Part shown: in pieces, positions 9,524 through 17,561 of the stretch
Numbering within the stretch: the stretch's first letter is position 1
Layout: the number at the start of each line of letters is the position of its first letter
From: an uncultured Erythrobacter sp.
GTDB lineage: Bacteria > Pseudomonadota > Alphaproteobacteria > Sphingomonadales > Sphingomonadaceae
Direction: 5' to 3'
NCBI GenBank assembly: GCA_947488755.1
Contig: CANLAD010000001.1
Location: 62,001-126,000, forward strand
Length of the DNA stretch: 64,000 bases
Made by a program: the position numbers and the translations under genes
The notes under the pieces: model-generated
Database searches by the model: none
What the model was told of the DNA's origin: nothing
Seen by the model: the letters and a program-made list of their open reading frames with translations, nothing else

Positions 9524-12500
9524 TCAGAAGTTCATACGCAGACCGGCATAGTACCGCCGCCCGAGAATGTCGTAGACACCCGCAGCGGTATCGGTGCTGA
9601 TGGCATTGAACGTTGTCTGGGTCAGCAGGTTGGGTGCGTCGTTGTCGAGCACGTTGTCGACACCGGCGAAGACCTGCAGCTCCTCGATGTCGAAGGAGAT
9701 CTGCGTGTCGAGGTTGAACTCGGCATTCTGGCGGAAGCAACCAGCGTCAAGACTGAACAACTGACAGAACTGATCGTCCTCGGTCGACGGACCGATATAC
9801 GTGCCGGTCCAACCCCACCTGATCCCGTCCAGATCGAACAAAGCGGTGGCGGTGAACCGATCCTCCGCCGACCCGACTTCCCCTGCCGCCGGGTTGACCG
9901 GCGCATCTTCGGCCTGCGCGAAGTCGAGGTTTATCAGGTGGGTGTAGGCAACCGACAGGTTGAGATTGGAGTTTGCGAGGCCGAGGCCATCCAGACCCAC
10001 GCGGTATTGCGCTGTTACGTCGATGCCTTCGGTGGCGAACAGCGCGCCGTTATTCTGCGTCGCGTTCACGAATTCGATCGATCCTGCGCTGTTGGTCGAA
10101 TCTCCGACGGCGCGACGCGTCACGAGATTGCAGAAGTTCTGATTGCCCTGGTTGAAGCACTGATCGAGCGTGAAGGATCGCACGGGCAGCGCAATCACAT
10201 CCTCAACTTCGATGTTGAAGTAATCGACCGTAAGGGTAAGGTTGCGCAGCGCATTGATCGATCGCGGGTTCACTACCAGGCCGATCGTCAACGTATCGGC
10301 AGTCTCCTCGAACAGGTCGGGGTTGCCACCGCTGAAGCCGCTGATGCCCTGGATATCCGCCTGGTTAAGCGTGAAGGTGCCGTTGGCCGCGATGTTTTCG
10401 CTCACCCCGGCAAAGGAGCGACAGGTTTCTCCCAGAACGCCGCCGCCGGTTGCGCCGATACCGACGCATGGGTCGCTCAGTCCGGGTGGAAACGTCTGGG
10501 ACTGGGCTGCAAACAGCTCCCCGATATTGGGCGCACGCACCGCGCGTGAGTAGGTTGCCCGCAAGCGCACATCCTCGATAGGCGCCCAAAGCACCTGACC
10601 ATTCCAGCTCGTGACCGTTCCGACCGTCGAGTAATCCGACAGGCGAACCGCCCCCGCCAGTTCCAGCGTCTCGAAGAACGGCACGTCCGAAAGGATCGGC
10701 ACGCGCAGCTCGACGAAGCCTTCGACGACGTCGAACTCGCCCTCGGTATCGGGGATCTGGTTGCCCGCGTTCAGACCCTGATTGGTGAGCGTGTCGAAAT
10801 CGGAAAGGCTCGATTCCTCGCGATACTCGACGCCGGTCGCAATGCCGACGGGGCCGCCCCAGATTTCGAACAGATCGCCCGAGATATTCGCCTGGAAGAC
10901 CTGTTGCTGGATGTCGGTCTGGAAGGTGCCGGGCGCTTCGATATAGGCGAGCGCTTCCGGCGTGATCGCGCCCTGGCCAAAGATGTTGACCGGCGCGCAC
11001 CCCTCGGCGTGGGCGGCAGCATCGGCACACACAACGTCGGTCACATCGCCGTCTCCATCGAGATCGTCGCTGTCCGTGATGGCGGCGAAGGCTTGGCGGA
11101 AATTGGCGACGTTGATCTGACCCGACGAACGCTGGTTCTCGGTCGTCTGTCCGTAATTGTAACTGGCATCCCAGCGGAACCGGCCGTCGGCGAGTTCCCC
11201 CTGTAATCCCGCCACCACGCGGAAGAAATCGCGGGTTGTGTCATTGGTCCGTTCTCCGACTTCGAGCAGGCGGCGCACGAAGCCGAGATCGCGCAATCCG
11301 TCTCCATCGATGTCGGACGACGCATCGACGATTTCCTGCGGAACGAACGGATTGACGAGGAGGTCGAACCCGTCGGGAACACCGTCTTCATCGCCGTCGA
11401 CAAGTACTCGCGTTTCGATGGGTGCGCGTCCGGTGGCGGGGAAGAGCGCGTTGGTCCCACCCGAGGACGATGCGAAGGGCTCGATAAGGCGCGCGGACTG
11501 CGTCTTGACGTATGTGCCTTCCAGGAAAGCGGTCACGCCATTGCTGATCTCGTAATCCGCCGTCCCGGCGAAGACGTACCGCTCGACCGGGGAAGCCAGC
11601 GTGCGGAATTGCTGGCGATTGAACCCGTTCGGGCCGCTTGCAGGGGAGCCGTCGAACGCCGTGCAAGTGGGCGTGGCGTTGGCGGAAAAACACGGTTGCA
11701 GCACGCCATCAGGGCCGAATGTGAAGTCATCACCGTTGCCCGACGTGCCCAGTATGTCGAACCGGCCCTGCGGCGGAAAGCTGGAGAAAAACGGGATGCT
11801 CTCGGTGCCGAAATCGTCCGGATCGCCGCTCAACAGGAAGAGGTCGATATCATCGACGCGCGTGTTCTCGCGTTCGCGCGACAGCAATTGCCCCTGATTT
11901 GTGTAACCCGCATGCAGCATGAAGCGCCCGCGGCCGTCGTCGATCGTGCCGCCATAGGTGGCGTTGAGTCGATAATCCTCGGCATCCCCGCGCTCGGTTA
12001 TGCCGTAGCGTCCTTCGAGGTTGAGACCCTCCAGATCGTTGCGATACACGAAGTTGACGACACCAGCGATTGCGTCCGAGCCATAGAGCGATGACGCGCC
12101 TCCTGTCAGAATGTCGATCTGCCCGATGAACTGGGTGGGGATGACGTTGAGATCGACCGTGTTCGTCCCCGCTAGCCCACCAACGACCCGTCGGCCATTG
12201 ATGAGCACGAGCGTGCGCGCAACGCCCAGATTGCGAAGATCGACCGTGGCCACGCCGGTGCCGGTCACCCCGAAGGCGTTGTTCGTTCGCGCAAAAGTCG
12301 GAGCGCCGAACGCTGGGTTCTCAAGCAACAGGTCTTGGATATTGGTCACGCCCGAAAGCTCGATCGTTTCCGCGCTGAGGGTCTGAAGCGGCTGGGTCGA
12401 AGCCGCGCTTTCCGACACGATGCGCGAGCCGGTGACGACGATGCGGTTGTCTTCCGTTTCGGCTTCGGCCTCGCTCTCAAGTTCCAGGCTGTCGCCCGCC

Positions 12501-12598
12501 GCCTCCTGATCCTGAGCGAGAGCGGACGATGCGCAGGCGGCTATGGAAATCGCAGCGCATGAGCTGAAAAGCCGGATCTTGGAATGAGTGGTCTGCAC
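9524..12598 (-). CDS. TonB-dependent outer-membrane receptor (large, about 1024 residues)
   Basis: An outer-membrane receptor for active uptake powered by TonB. The signal peptide ends SALAQ, the TonB-box region reads DNRIVVTGSRI, the plug follows (LSGVTNIQDLLLENPAFG, then the GGASSLYGSDAIAGVVNF block) and the barrel ends YYAGLRMNF with a terminal Phe. At just over 1000 residues it is in the large class common in sphingomonads and Caulobacter. The GTG at 12598 is preferred because AAGGGGA precedes it and the signal peptide begins there; a longer frame to 12676 adds residues without signal-peptide character. Substrate unknown. Confidence 0.93.
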   Translation of the reverse strand: MQTTHSKIRLFSSCAAISIAACASSALAQDQEAAGDSLELESEAEAETEDNRIVVTGSRIVSESAASTQPLQTLSAETIELSGVTNIQDLLLENPAFGAPTFARTNNAFGVTGTGVATVDLRNLGVARTLVLINGRRVVGGLAGTNTVDLNVIPTQFIGQIDILTGGASSLYGSDAIAGVVNFVYRNDLEGLNLEGRYGITERGDAEDYRLNATYGGTIDDGRGRFMLHAGYTNQGQLLSRERENTRVDDIDLFLLSGDPDDFGTESIPFFSSFPPQGRFDILGTSGNGDDFTFGPDGVLQPCFSANATPTCTAFDGSPASGPNGFNRQQFRTLASPVERYVFAGTADYEISNGVTAFLEGTYVKTQSARLIEPFASSSGGTNALFPATGRAPIETRVLVDGDEDGVPDGFDLLVNPFVPQEIVDASSDIDGDGLRDLGFVRRLLEVGERTNDTTRDFFRVVAGLQGELADGRFRWDASYNYGQTTENQRSSGQINVANFRQAFAAITDSDDLDGDGDVTDVVCADAAAHAEGCAPVNIFGQGAITPEALAYIEAPGTFQTDIQQQVFQANISGDLFEIWGGPVGIATGVEYREESSLSDFDTLTNQGLNAGNQIPDTEGEFDVVEGFVELRVPILSDVPFFETLELAGAVRLSDYSTVGTVTSWNGQVLWAPIEDVRLRATYSRAVRAPNIGELFAAQSQTFPPGLSDPCVGIGATGGGVLGETCRSFAGVSENIAANGTFTLNQADIQGISGFSGGNPDLFEETADTLTIGLVVNPRSINALRNLTLTVDYFNIEVEDVIALPVRSFTLDQCFNQGNQNFCNLVTRRAVGDSTNSAGSIEFVNATQNNGALFATEGIDVTAQYRVGLDGLGLANSNLNLSVAYTHLINLDFAQAEDAPVNPAAGEVGSAEDRFTATALFDLDGIRWGWTGTYIGPSTEDDQFCQLFSLDAGCFRQNAEFNLDTQISFDIEELQVFAGVDNVLDNDAPNLLTQTTFNAISTDTAAGVYDILGRRYYAGLRMNF

Positions 12599-12766
12599 GT
12601 CGGGTTCCCCTTGTTGACAAGACGTCTGGTGTGACGAGCCCAGGAATAGTCCGAAAAGAACTACAAGCAATTGCATTTAGTGCTAATCGAACCAATATGG
12701 CGGATGGCGTTGCAATTTCGCAACAGGCGCGTCTGGTCCATTCACTCAGGGCAGGAAGGGAAAGTT

Positions 12767-13327
12767 ATGAAATATCAGAGCGCTATCGCTGCACTCGTAG
12801 GGGCCGCAAGCCTGTCAGGGGTCTCGCCATCGCTCTTCACCGATCCGTCGAAGGGGGATGCCGATGCGCAAGCTCGCGCCTGCACCGAAGGGTCTGTTTC
12901 CGCTTTCGGTCGCTATGTCGGCTCCTGGAACTTCGTCGACAGCCAGATCACTCCTGATGGCACATGGGTCGAGGGGCAGGGCGGGGAATGGGACTTCCAT
13001 TGCCTTGGCGAGGGAATCGCGATCATCGATCTCTGGCGCCCGAAAGCGGGCGGCTTTGGATCGACCATGCGGATGCTCGATCCCGAAGACGGCACTTGGG
13101 ATATCGTGTTCACCGGCGAAGGCAGTCAGGCGATGAGCCATCTGTCCGGTATGGAACTTCCGGACGGCTCGATTGAGCTGCACTATCGCAAACCTTTGCA
13201 CGATCCGCGCCGCAGGATCACGTTCAGCGCACCGGCGGATAATGCGTTTGACTGGACATTGGCAATTTCCAGGGATGCAGGTGAGACCTGGACGGATGTC
13301 TATAAGATGCGGGCGACCCGACGCTGA
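12767..13327 (+). CDS. Secreted hypothetical protein (DUF1579-like fold)
   Basis: A 186-residue protein with a probable N-terminal signal or anchor segment (MKYQSAIAALVGAASLSG). The mature part has the repeated Trp/Gly beta-strand pattern of lipocalin-like or DUF1579-type domains (VGSWNFVDSQITPDGTW, then WDFHCLGEGIAIIDLW). A strong GGAAGGGAAAG ribosome site lies just before the ATG at 12767, which selects this start over an in-frame ATG 32 codons upstream. It is divergent from the large TonB receptor and may be expressed with it. No enzymatic motif was seen. Confidence 0.7.
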   Translation: MKYQSAIAALVGAASLSGVSPSLFTDPSKGDADAQARACTEGSVSAFGRYVGSWNFVDSQITPDGTWVEGQGGEWDFHCLGEGIAIIDLWRPKAGGFGSTMRMLDPEDGTWDIVFTGEGSQAMSHLSGMELPDGSIELHYRKPLHDPRRRITFSAPADNAFDWTLAISRDAGETWTDVYKMRATRR

Positions 13328-13556
13328 ATGTTCGTGGCCGCAAAAGTCGGCGTGTCCCTATAGATCGCACGGATTTTCAACTGTATTGCCTTTAGTCAAT
13401 CACTCCGAAATGGTCTCCGTCAATTCTGCCATTGATGCTCGCATCGCTCAGCCCAGACGGCGACTTGCAGGCCGCGATCAAACCTTGGCACGATCGCGGT
13501 GAGCATGGCGCAAGCGGGCGCCTTATCGATCCGTCATTCGGCCTGACATGCGGTAT

Positions 13557-14846
13557 TCAGGATGTCGCACGATGTGTTGCCAGAAATGCTTCGATCTCTC
13601 GGGCCATGACTTCGAAGGCCGGCTCGGTCGATAGGGGGATATGGTTCGCAGTAGGAAGCGGGACGAAGACTGCATCGGGCATGGAAGCGGCCAGTTTTTC
13701 GCCCACCTTTGCCGAGATCCGCCGGTCGCCCGCGCTGTGCAGCACCAGCGCTGGCGATCGTACGGCGGCTAGGCGATGCCGAACGTCGATATCGCCGAAG
13801 CTGTCGATGAAACGCGCGGCATTCGCAGGTGACGTTGTCTGGCGCTGGAAGTGGTTGAAGCGATCGATATCGCCAGCTGACGCATCGGGCATGAAGCTGT
13901 GTGAGAAAATCTGGCGATAGGCGGGGCTGTCGTCGCCCCAGCCTTCCTCGACCAAAGTCATCTCCGCTTCTCTTTTACGCACGATTGCGGTCTCGGCATG
14001 GCGCCAGCCGGAAGGATAGGCGCCTAGCAGTATCAGGGCCGATACGCGCTCTGGATGACGCGCGGCGTATTCAATCGACACCGCGCCGCCCTGGCTGATC
14101 CCGACCAGCGGAAACCGTTCGAGCCCGACAGCATCAGCAACACATTCGAGATCGCTCACGAATGCATCGAAGCCTAGTTCCGATACGTCCCAGTCACTCA
14201 AGCCGCTCCCACGTTCGTCATAGCGATAGAGCGTATGCATCGAAGAAAGTCTCATGCACAGCCCTGACCAGAACGGGACGCTCAGTTCCTCCCGCAGATG
14301 GCTCAACCAGTTGGCGGATTTGAGGATCGGGGGCCCTTGCCCCATTCGGGCGTAGGCGATCCGAGTACCGTCGGCGGCGAGCGTGTATCGAATTTCCTGG
14401 TCGGGTATTTTGAACGAAGTTTCGTCGTTCTCTCTCGGCCCGTGAGGTGAGCCGCCCTGGATCATGCGCTCGCGAAATTGTGTGACCCAGGCGCCGTAAG
14501 CGTCGTGAGATCCGCTAAGGGTCAGGGCCAGCAATCGCTCATTCCAGGTTCGATCGACGATGAGGCTGTCGGGGGGAACCTTGAGCCACACGGTAAGTCG
14601 GTTCGCGTCAAGCCAGTTCGCGTTCGCCCCCAGGATCCGCCGGATCTTCGCCAGCGCCCATCGCAAACCGGCGCGCGGATCGGACGTGTGTTCCCAGAAC
14701 AGTCCGGATAACCATTCGCGGCTGACGGGCCGGGACTGAAAGGCCAGGAATGCCAATAGCGCACGGGTCTGCCGCGAGCGGGGCAGCGGCAGGAGCACGC
14801 CATCGCGTCGAACGGCTACGTCCTCGCCGATTTCGATACTGAGCAT
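13557..14846 (-). CDS. Fusion of a SARP/OmpR-like winged helix with an alpha/beta hydrolase
   Basis: A 429-residue two-part protein. Residues 1-90 look like the winged helix of SARP/BTAD regulators: RSRQTRALLAFLAFQSRPVS, LSGLFWEHTSDPRAGLRWAL and RRILG, followed by a strand. From about residue 155 comes an alpha/beta hydrolase with a complete triad: Ser in GISQGGAVS, Asp in LVLHSAGDRRIS, His in PTANHIPLS. The N-terminal part would bind DNA and the C-terminal part might sense or hydrolyse a small ester. It is divergent from the LuxR-type gene. The ATG at 14846 was chosen; GTG and TTG codons slightly upstream are alternatives. Confidence 0.8.
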   Translation of the reverse strand: MLSIEIGEDVAVRRDGVLLPLPRSRQTRALLAFLAFQSRPVSREWLSGLFWEHTSDPRAGLRWALAKIRRILGANANWLDANRLTVWLKVPPDSLIVDRTWNERLLALTLSGSHDAYGAWVTQFRERMIQGGSPHGPRENDETSFKIPDQEIRYTLAADGTRIAYARMGQGPPILKSANWLSHLREELSVPFWSGLCMRLSSMHTLYRYDERGSGLSDWDVSELGFDAFVSDLECVADAVGLERFPLVGISQGGAVSIEYAARHPERVSALILLGAYPSGWRHAETAIVRKREAEMTLVEEGWGDDSPAYRQIFSHSFMPDASAGDIDRFNHFQRQTTSPANAARFIDSFGDIDVRHRLAAVRSPALVLHSAGDRRISAKVGEKLAASMPDAVFVPLPTANHIPLSTEPAFEVMAREIEAFLATHRATS

Positions 14847-15066
14847 CGCCACCAATCGCTGAAGTCATGCAGGATTTGCCGTCCGCGCAGGAGTGTGCAT
14901 ACCGGACGGGCCCCATCGAGAGGAAGACGTGGTTGCGATGCGCGTCATCGGCGTCCGACAGTACGGGCCGGATTTGGGCCGAGTTGATGGCGGCGAGACG
15001 TTTTACCACGCCGTTTCCACGCTGGCATCCACGTTGGCATCCATCTGCGTGGGTCAAACAGGCTTC

Positions 15067-15729
15067 ATGAAAACCACTATTCCAACCGAATGGAACGACT
15101 TCGCAGTGCTGAACTGTGCGCCCGCGCAGGAGGCGAAGGAATGCAAACAGGATTTTTGGGCGGGGCCGCTCGTGACAAGTCTCCTCGACCGCTTCGATTT
15201 CGGCATTGTCCTGTTCGATAAAGAGGCGTTCCCGGTACTCAAAAACAAGACAGCGCGGCGAATGCTCGAGGCGGGCGACTGCATCCGTGATGCGGGACGA
15301 TCGATCTCCGGCGGGAATCTCGAAGAATCCATTCGCCTTCAGGCTGCCATCAACTTTGGGTTGGTCAACAGCGATTTTGTCTCCGTCACGCTCCTGCATC
15401 GCAAAGACCACACTTATCTCGTCGCGGTAGTCATCAGCTTGAAGAGCGCTGAGGGGAGCGAGTCGGCGGCGCTGTTCCTGCTCGATCCCGAGCGCGACGT
15501 CAGCCGGATCACTAAGGCACTCTGCCAGGCACACCAGCTCACACTTGCGGAAACCGATCTGGCAATAAGATTGGCCGAGGGCGCGACGATATCCGACGCC
15601 GCACAGGCCATGCGCATCCAACCGCAGACCGCGCGTTCCTACCTCAAGCAGATCTTCTCCAAGACCGACATTCACCGACAGGCGGACCTGGTGCGGCGCA
15701 TGCATTGCAGCGTCGTACGGCTCGCCTGA
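15067..15729 (+). CDS. LuxR/GerE-type transcriptional regulator
   Basis: A protein of about 220 residues with a C-terminal LuxR-family helix-turn-helix: LTLAETDLAIRLAEGATISD, then AAQAMRIQPQTARSYLKQIF and SKTDIHRQADLVRRM. The N-terminal part has no recognisable ligand or receiver domain. The start is uncertain: the frame is open back to 14893, but the segment before 15067 contains a short direct repeat (ttggcatccacgttggcatc-like) and lacks a good ribosome site; the ATG at 15067 is chosen with low certainty. It sits directly upstream of, and in line with, the Fap-like secreted operon and is the obvious candidate regulator, by analogy with CsgD for curli. That role is inference. Confidence 0.8.
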   Translation: MKTTIPTEWNDFAVLNCAPAQEAKECKQDFWAGPLVTSLLDRFDFGIVLFDKEAFPVLKNKTARRMLEAGDCIRDAGRSISGGNLEESIRLQAAINFGLVNSDFVSVTLLHRKDHTYLVAVVISLKSAEGSESAALFLLDPERDVSRITKALCQAHQLTLAETDLAIRLAEGATISDAAQAMRIQPQTARSYLKQIFSKTDIHRQADLVRRMHCSVVRLA

Positions 15730-15746
15730 TCCAGCGCAAGGTGGAC

Positions 15747-15763
15747 CAAGACATATGGTCTTG
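15747..15763. promoter_or_regulatory. 17-bp dyad upstream of the Fap-like operon
   Basis: A perfect 6-bp inverted repeat, CAAGAC-ATATG-GTCTTG, lies 18 bases after the LuxR-type stop codon and about 180 bases before the first secreted protein. LuxR-type regulators bind dyads of about this size, so it may be the operator; it could also be part of a terminator hairpin for the regulator gene. Confidence 0.4.
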
Positions 15764-15769
15764 CGAGCG

Positions 15770-15788
15770 TGTCGCATCACTCGCGACA
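15770..15788. promoter_or_regulatory. Second dyad upstream of the Fap-like operon
   Basis: The inverted repeat TGTCGC-ATCACTC-GCGACA follows the first dyad by seven bases, and a further GGCGACAGG half-site follows at about 15794. Two adjacent dyads in the upstream region of a secreted operon are consistent with a regulated promoter; binding is untested. Confidence 0.35.
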
Positions 15789-15882
15789 GGCACGGCGACA
15801 GGGGTGGTGGACACACCTGTTTGGGGGGCATGAAACTTCGTGTTTGGGGCTGAAGAATTCGAAGGCCCTGAGATAGTCAAAT

Positions 15883-15920
15883 CGAGCCGGAATATTTGAG
15901 CGTCGCCGAACTCCGGCTCG
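15883..15920 (+). promoter_or_regulatory. Inverted repeat in the probable 5' leader of the Fap-like operon
   Basis: A perfect 9-bp inverted repeat, CGAGCCGGA and TCCGGCTCG, separated by 20 bases, ends 12 bases before the AGGAG ribosome site (15933-15937) of the first secreted protein. It could be an mRNA-stabilising leader hairpin for an abundant subunit or a protein-binding site. Confidence 0.45.
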
Positions 15921-15946
15921 GCGTATATCAACAGGAGTAATATATC

Positions 15947-16393
15947 ATGAAATCAATGAAGTATCTTGGTGCAGCCGTCGCCACGTTCGCTATCGCAGCC
16001 CCAGCCATGGCGCAGGATGCCAACGGCGACGCGGCTGTCAACGCCAATGAAGATTCGATCGCCTATTCGGACGCGAGTGGAATTGGCTCTGCAAACAATG
16101 GCGGAACCTCGTCCTACTCGACCTCAGCTATCACCGCTCCGGTGACGCTGGCCGCTACTGTCACCGAAGGCGAAGCGTATGTCTTCAACTACGGCAATGG
16201 GGAAAATGCAACGGACGACGGCGATAACGGCGAAGCAAGCGGCAGTTTCTCGCAAGGCTGGGGCTCCACCTTCAGCGAGGGAGCGTTCTCGAACTTTGCC
16301 GGGCTCAACGCGCTCAACGTCAACACCGGTTTCTGGGCTTCGCAGAATGCTGCTGTGACGGTCAACGCCAACACCGGCAGCATCTCGTTCTAA
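15947..16393 (+). CDS. Small secreted Gly/Asn/Ser-rich protein, candidate fibre or surface subunit
   Basis: A 148-residue protein with a clear Sec signal peptide (LGAAVATFAIAAPAMAQ, cleavage near residue 23). The mature part has no Cys and is rich in Gly, Asn, Ala, Ser and Thr, as in amyloid subunits and adhesins. Its last 45 residues carry a motif (SNFAGLNALNVNTG then AVTVNANTG) that recurs in the next gene (DNFSGLALFSVNTG then MTVNVAIQQ), so the two are paralogous at the C-terminus. A strong AGGAG precedes the ATG, and a hairpin follows the gene, suggesting it is made in excess. It is the first gene of the operon with a C39-type peptidase and a coiled-coil outer-membrane barrel. Function is inferred. 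Confidence 0.75.
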   Translation: MKSMKYLGAAVATFAIAAPAMAQDANGDAAVNANEDSIAYSDASGIGSANNGGTSSYSTSAITAPVTLAATVTEGEAYVFNYGNGENATDDGDNGEASGSFSQGWGSTFSEGAFSNFAGLNALNVNTGFWASQNAAVTVNANTGSISF

Positions 16394-16405
16394 ATTCGAC
16401 AAACA

Positions 16406-16439
16406 GTCGGCCCGGCGTCTTTCCGCTCGCTGGGCCGAC
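16406..16439 (+). terminator. Intercistronic hairpin after the first secreted-protein gene
   Basis: A 12-bp stem with one G-U pair (GTCGGCCCGGCG with CGCTGGGCCGAC) and a 10-base loop, followed by a short CTTTTG tract. It lies between the first and second genes of the Fap-like operon, so it would act as a leaky terminator or as a 3' stabiliser that raises expression of the first gene over the rest. Confidence 0.7.
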
Positions 16440-16470
16440 ACTTTTGAAGCATCCGCTTGGGAGAAACCTG

Positions 16471-16845
16471 GTGGCAATAATATCAAAGCTGGCGACTGCG
16501 TCTTTCATTTGCAGCCTCATCGCTTCGCCAGCCGTCGCGTCAGTGCCGGCGCAGGACGACGAGCGACCGGCCAAGACGACCTATTCCGCTCAAACCATAT
16601 CCGAAGCCGAGCTTGGATCCCAACGCGGAGCTGCGGATACGCAGGTGATCGAACAGACCGCGGCGACCACAGCGACTGGCACTGTTTCCGACAATACCAT
16701 CAACGGAGACTTCACCAATGGTGCAGTCGAATTTGCCGCCGGTTCGCTCGACAATTTCAGCGGCTTGGCGCTGTTTTCGGTCAATACCGGCAACAATGTC
16801 GCAATCAATTCTTCGATGACCGTCAATGTCGCCATTCAGCAATAG
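16471..16845 (+). CDS. Small secreted protein related to the preceding subunit, with a GG-like motif
   Basis: A 124-residue protein with a signal peptide (SFICSLIASPAVAS). After the signal comes ISEAELGSQRGA (residues 43-54), which resembles the leader motif before a double-glycine cleavage site although the second Gly is Ala. The C-terminal 30 residues (DNFSGLALFSVNTGNN, then MTVNVAIQQ) match the C-terminus of the preceding protein. The GTG at 16471 is chosen because GGGAG lies seven bases upstream; a TTG at 16444 is the longer alternative. The 3' end overlaps the peptidase gene by 20 bases. It may be a minor subunit or nucleator in the same structure. Confidence 0.7.
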   Translation: MAIISKLATASFICSLIASPAVASVPAQDDERPAKTTYSAQTISEAELGSQRGAADTQVIEQTAATTATGTVSDNTINGDFTNGAVEFAAGSLDNFSGLALFSVNTGNNVAINSSMTVNVAIQQ

Positions 16846-17539
16846 TTTGCTCGCGATCGCGAGCGTCGCACCATTTCTGTGGGGCTGCGGTTCGTCTGCG
16901 ATTTCTCCGGGTCCACCCCCGCTCACCGTTGGTATTGCGGATTATGCGGTCCCGGTGAAGAGCATGCTCGCCCGCAGGTATCTCACGGTCATTCGCCAGC
17001 AATACGATTATAGCTGCGGATCAGCGGCGCTCGCTTCCCTGCTTCGGTTTCATTACGAAATCCCCGTGGACGAACGGATCGTGTTCCAGGGAATGTGGCA
17101 AACCGGCGACCAGGCGAAAATTCGCCAGCTGGGCTTCTCCCTGCTCGACATGAAGCGCTATCTCGAAGCGAACCGGGTCAATGCCGAGGGCTATCAGGTC
17201 ACGCTTGACGACATTGCCACCACGCGCATTCCCGGCATCGCTCTGATCGATCTCAAAGGGTACAAGCATTTCGTCGTGGTGAAGGGCGTCGATGATCGAC
17301 AGGTTCTGGTCGGTGATCCTTCACGCGGAATGCGCCGGATGGATCGCGAGCACTTCGCAGATGTCTGGAACGGCGTGCTGTTCGCGATCGCGGACCAGGC
17401 TCCAAGGGGCAAGGCCAGCTTTGGCCGCCGGTCCGAATGGGCTCTGGCCATGGGTGGACCAAAGACGGCCGCTATGGAGCCGGTCAGTCTGCAGGCTCTC
17501 TCGCTTGTGCGCGCGCCACCTTTTCCCATCGAATTGTAA
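16826..17539 (+). CDS. C39-family peptidase-like protein (FapD-like)
   Basis: A 237-residue protein with an N-terminal signal or lipoprotein-like segment (LLAIASVAPFLWGC) and a C39-type cysteine peptidase domain. The expected triad is visible: Cys64 in YDYSCGSAALASLL, His148 in YKHFVVVKGV and Asp164 in LVGDPSRG. C39 domains cut after double-glycine leaders, and a stand-alone exported C39 protein (FapD) is a component of the Pseudomonas Fap amyloid system. Here it lies just before a secreted protein with a textbook GG motif. A predicted periplasmic location means it would act after Sec export. It has no ABC transporter fused to it. Enzymatic activity is inferred from the triad. Confidence 0.87.
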   Translation: MSPFSNSLLAIASVAPFLWGCGSSAISPGPPPLTVGIADYAVPVKSMLARRYLTVIRQQYDYSCGSAALASLLRFHYEIPVDERIVFQGMWQTGDQAKIRQLGFSLLDMKRYLEANRVNAEGYQVTLDDIATTRIPGIALIDLKGYKHFVVVKGVDDRQVLVGDPSRGMRRMDREHFADVWNGVLFAIADQAPRGKASFGRRSEWALAMGGPKTAAMEPVSLQALSLVRAPPFPIEL

Positions 17540-17561
17540 CCAATTTCAAAAGGACAGCGCG

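Noticed and set aside
12111..12562. Plus-strand frames opposite the large TonB receptor N-terminus
   Set aside because: Antisense shadows; receptor signal, TonB box and plug are unambiguous.
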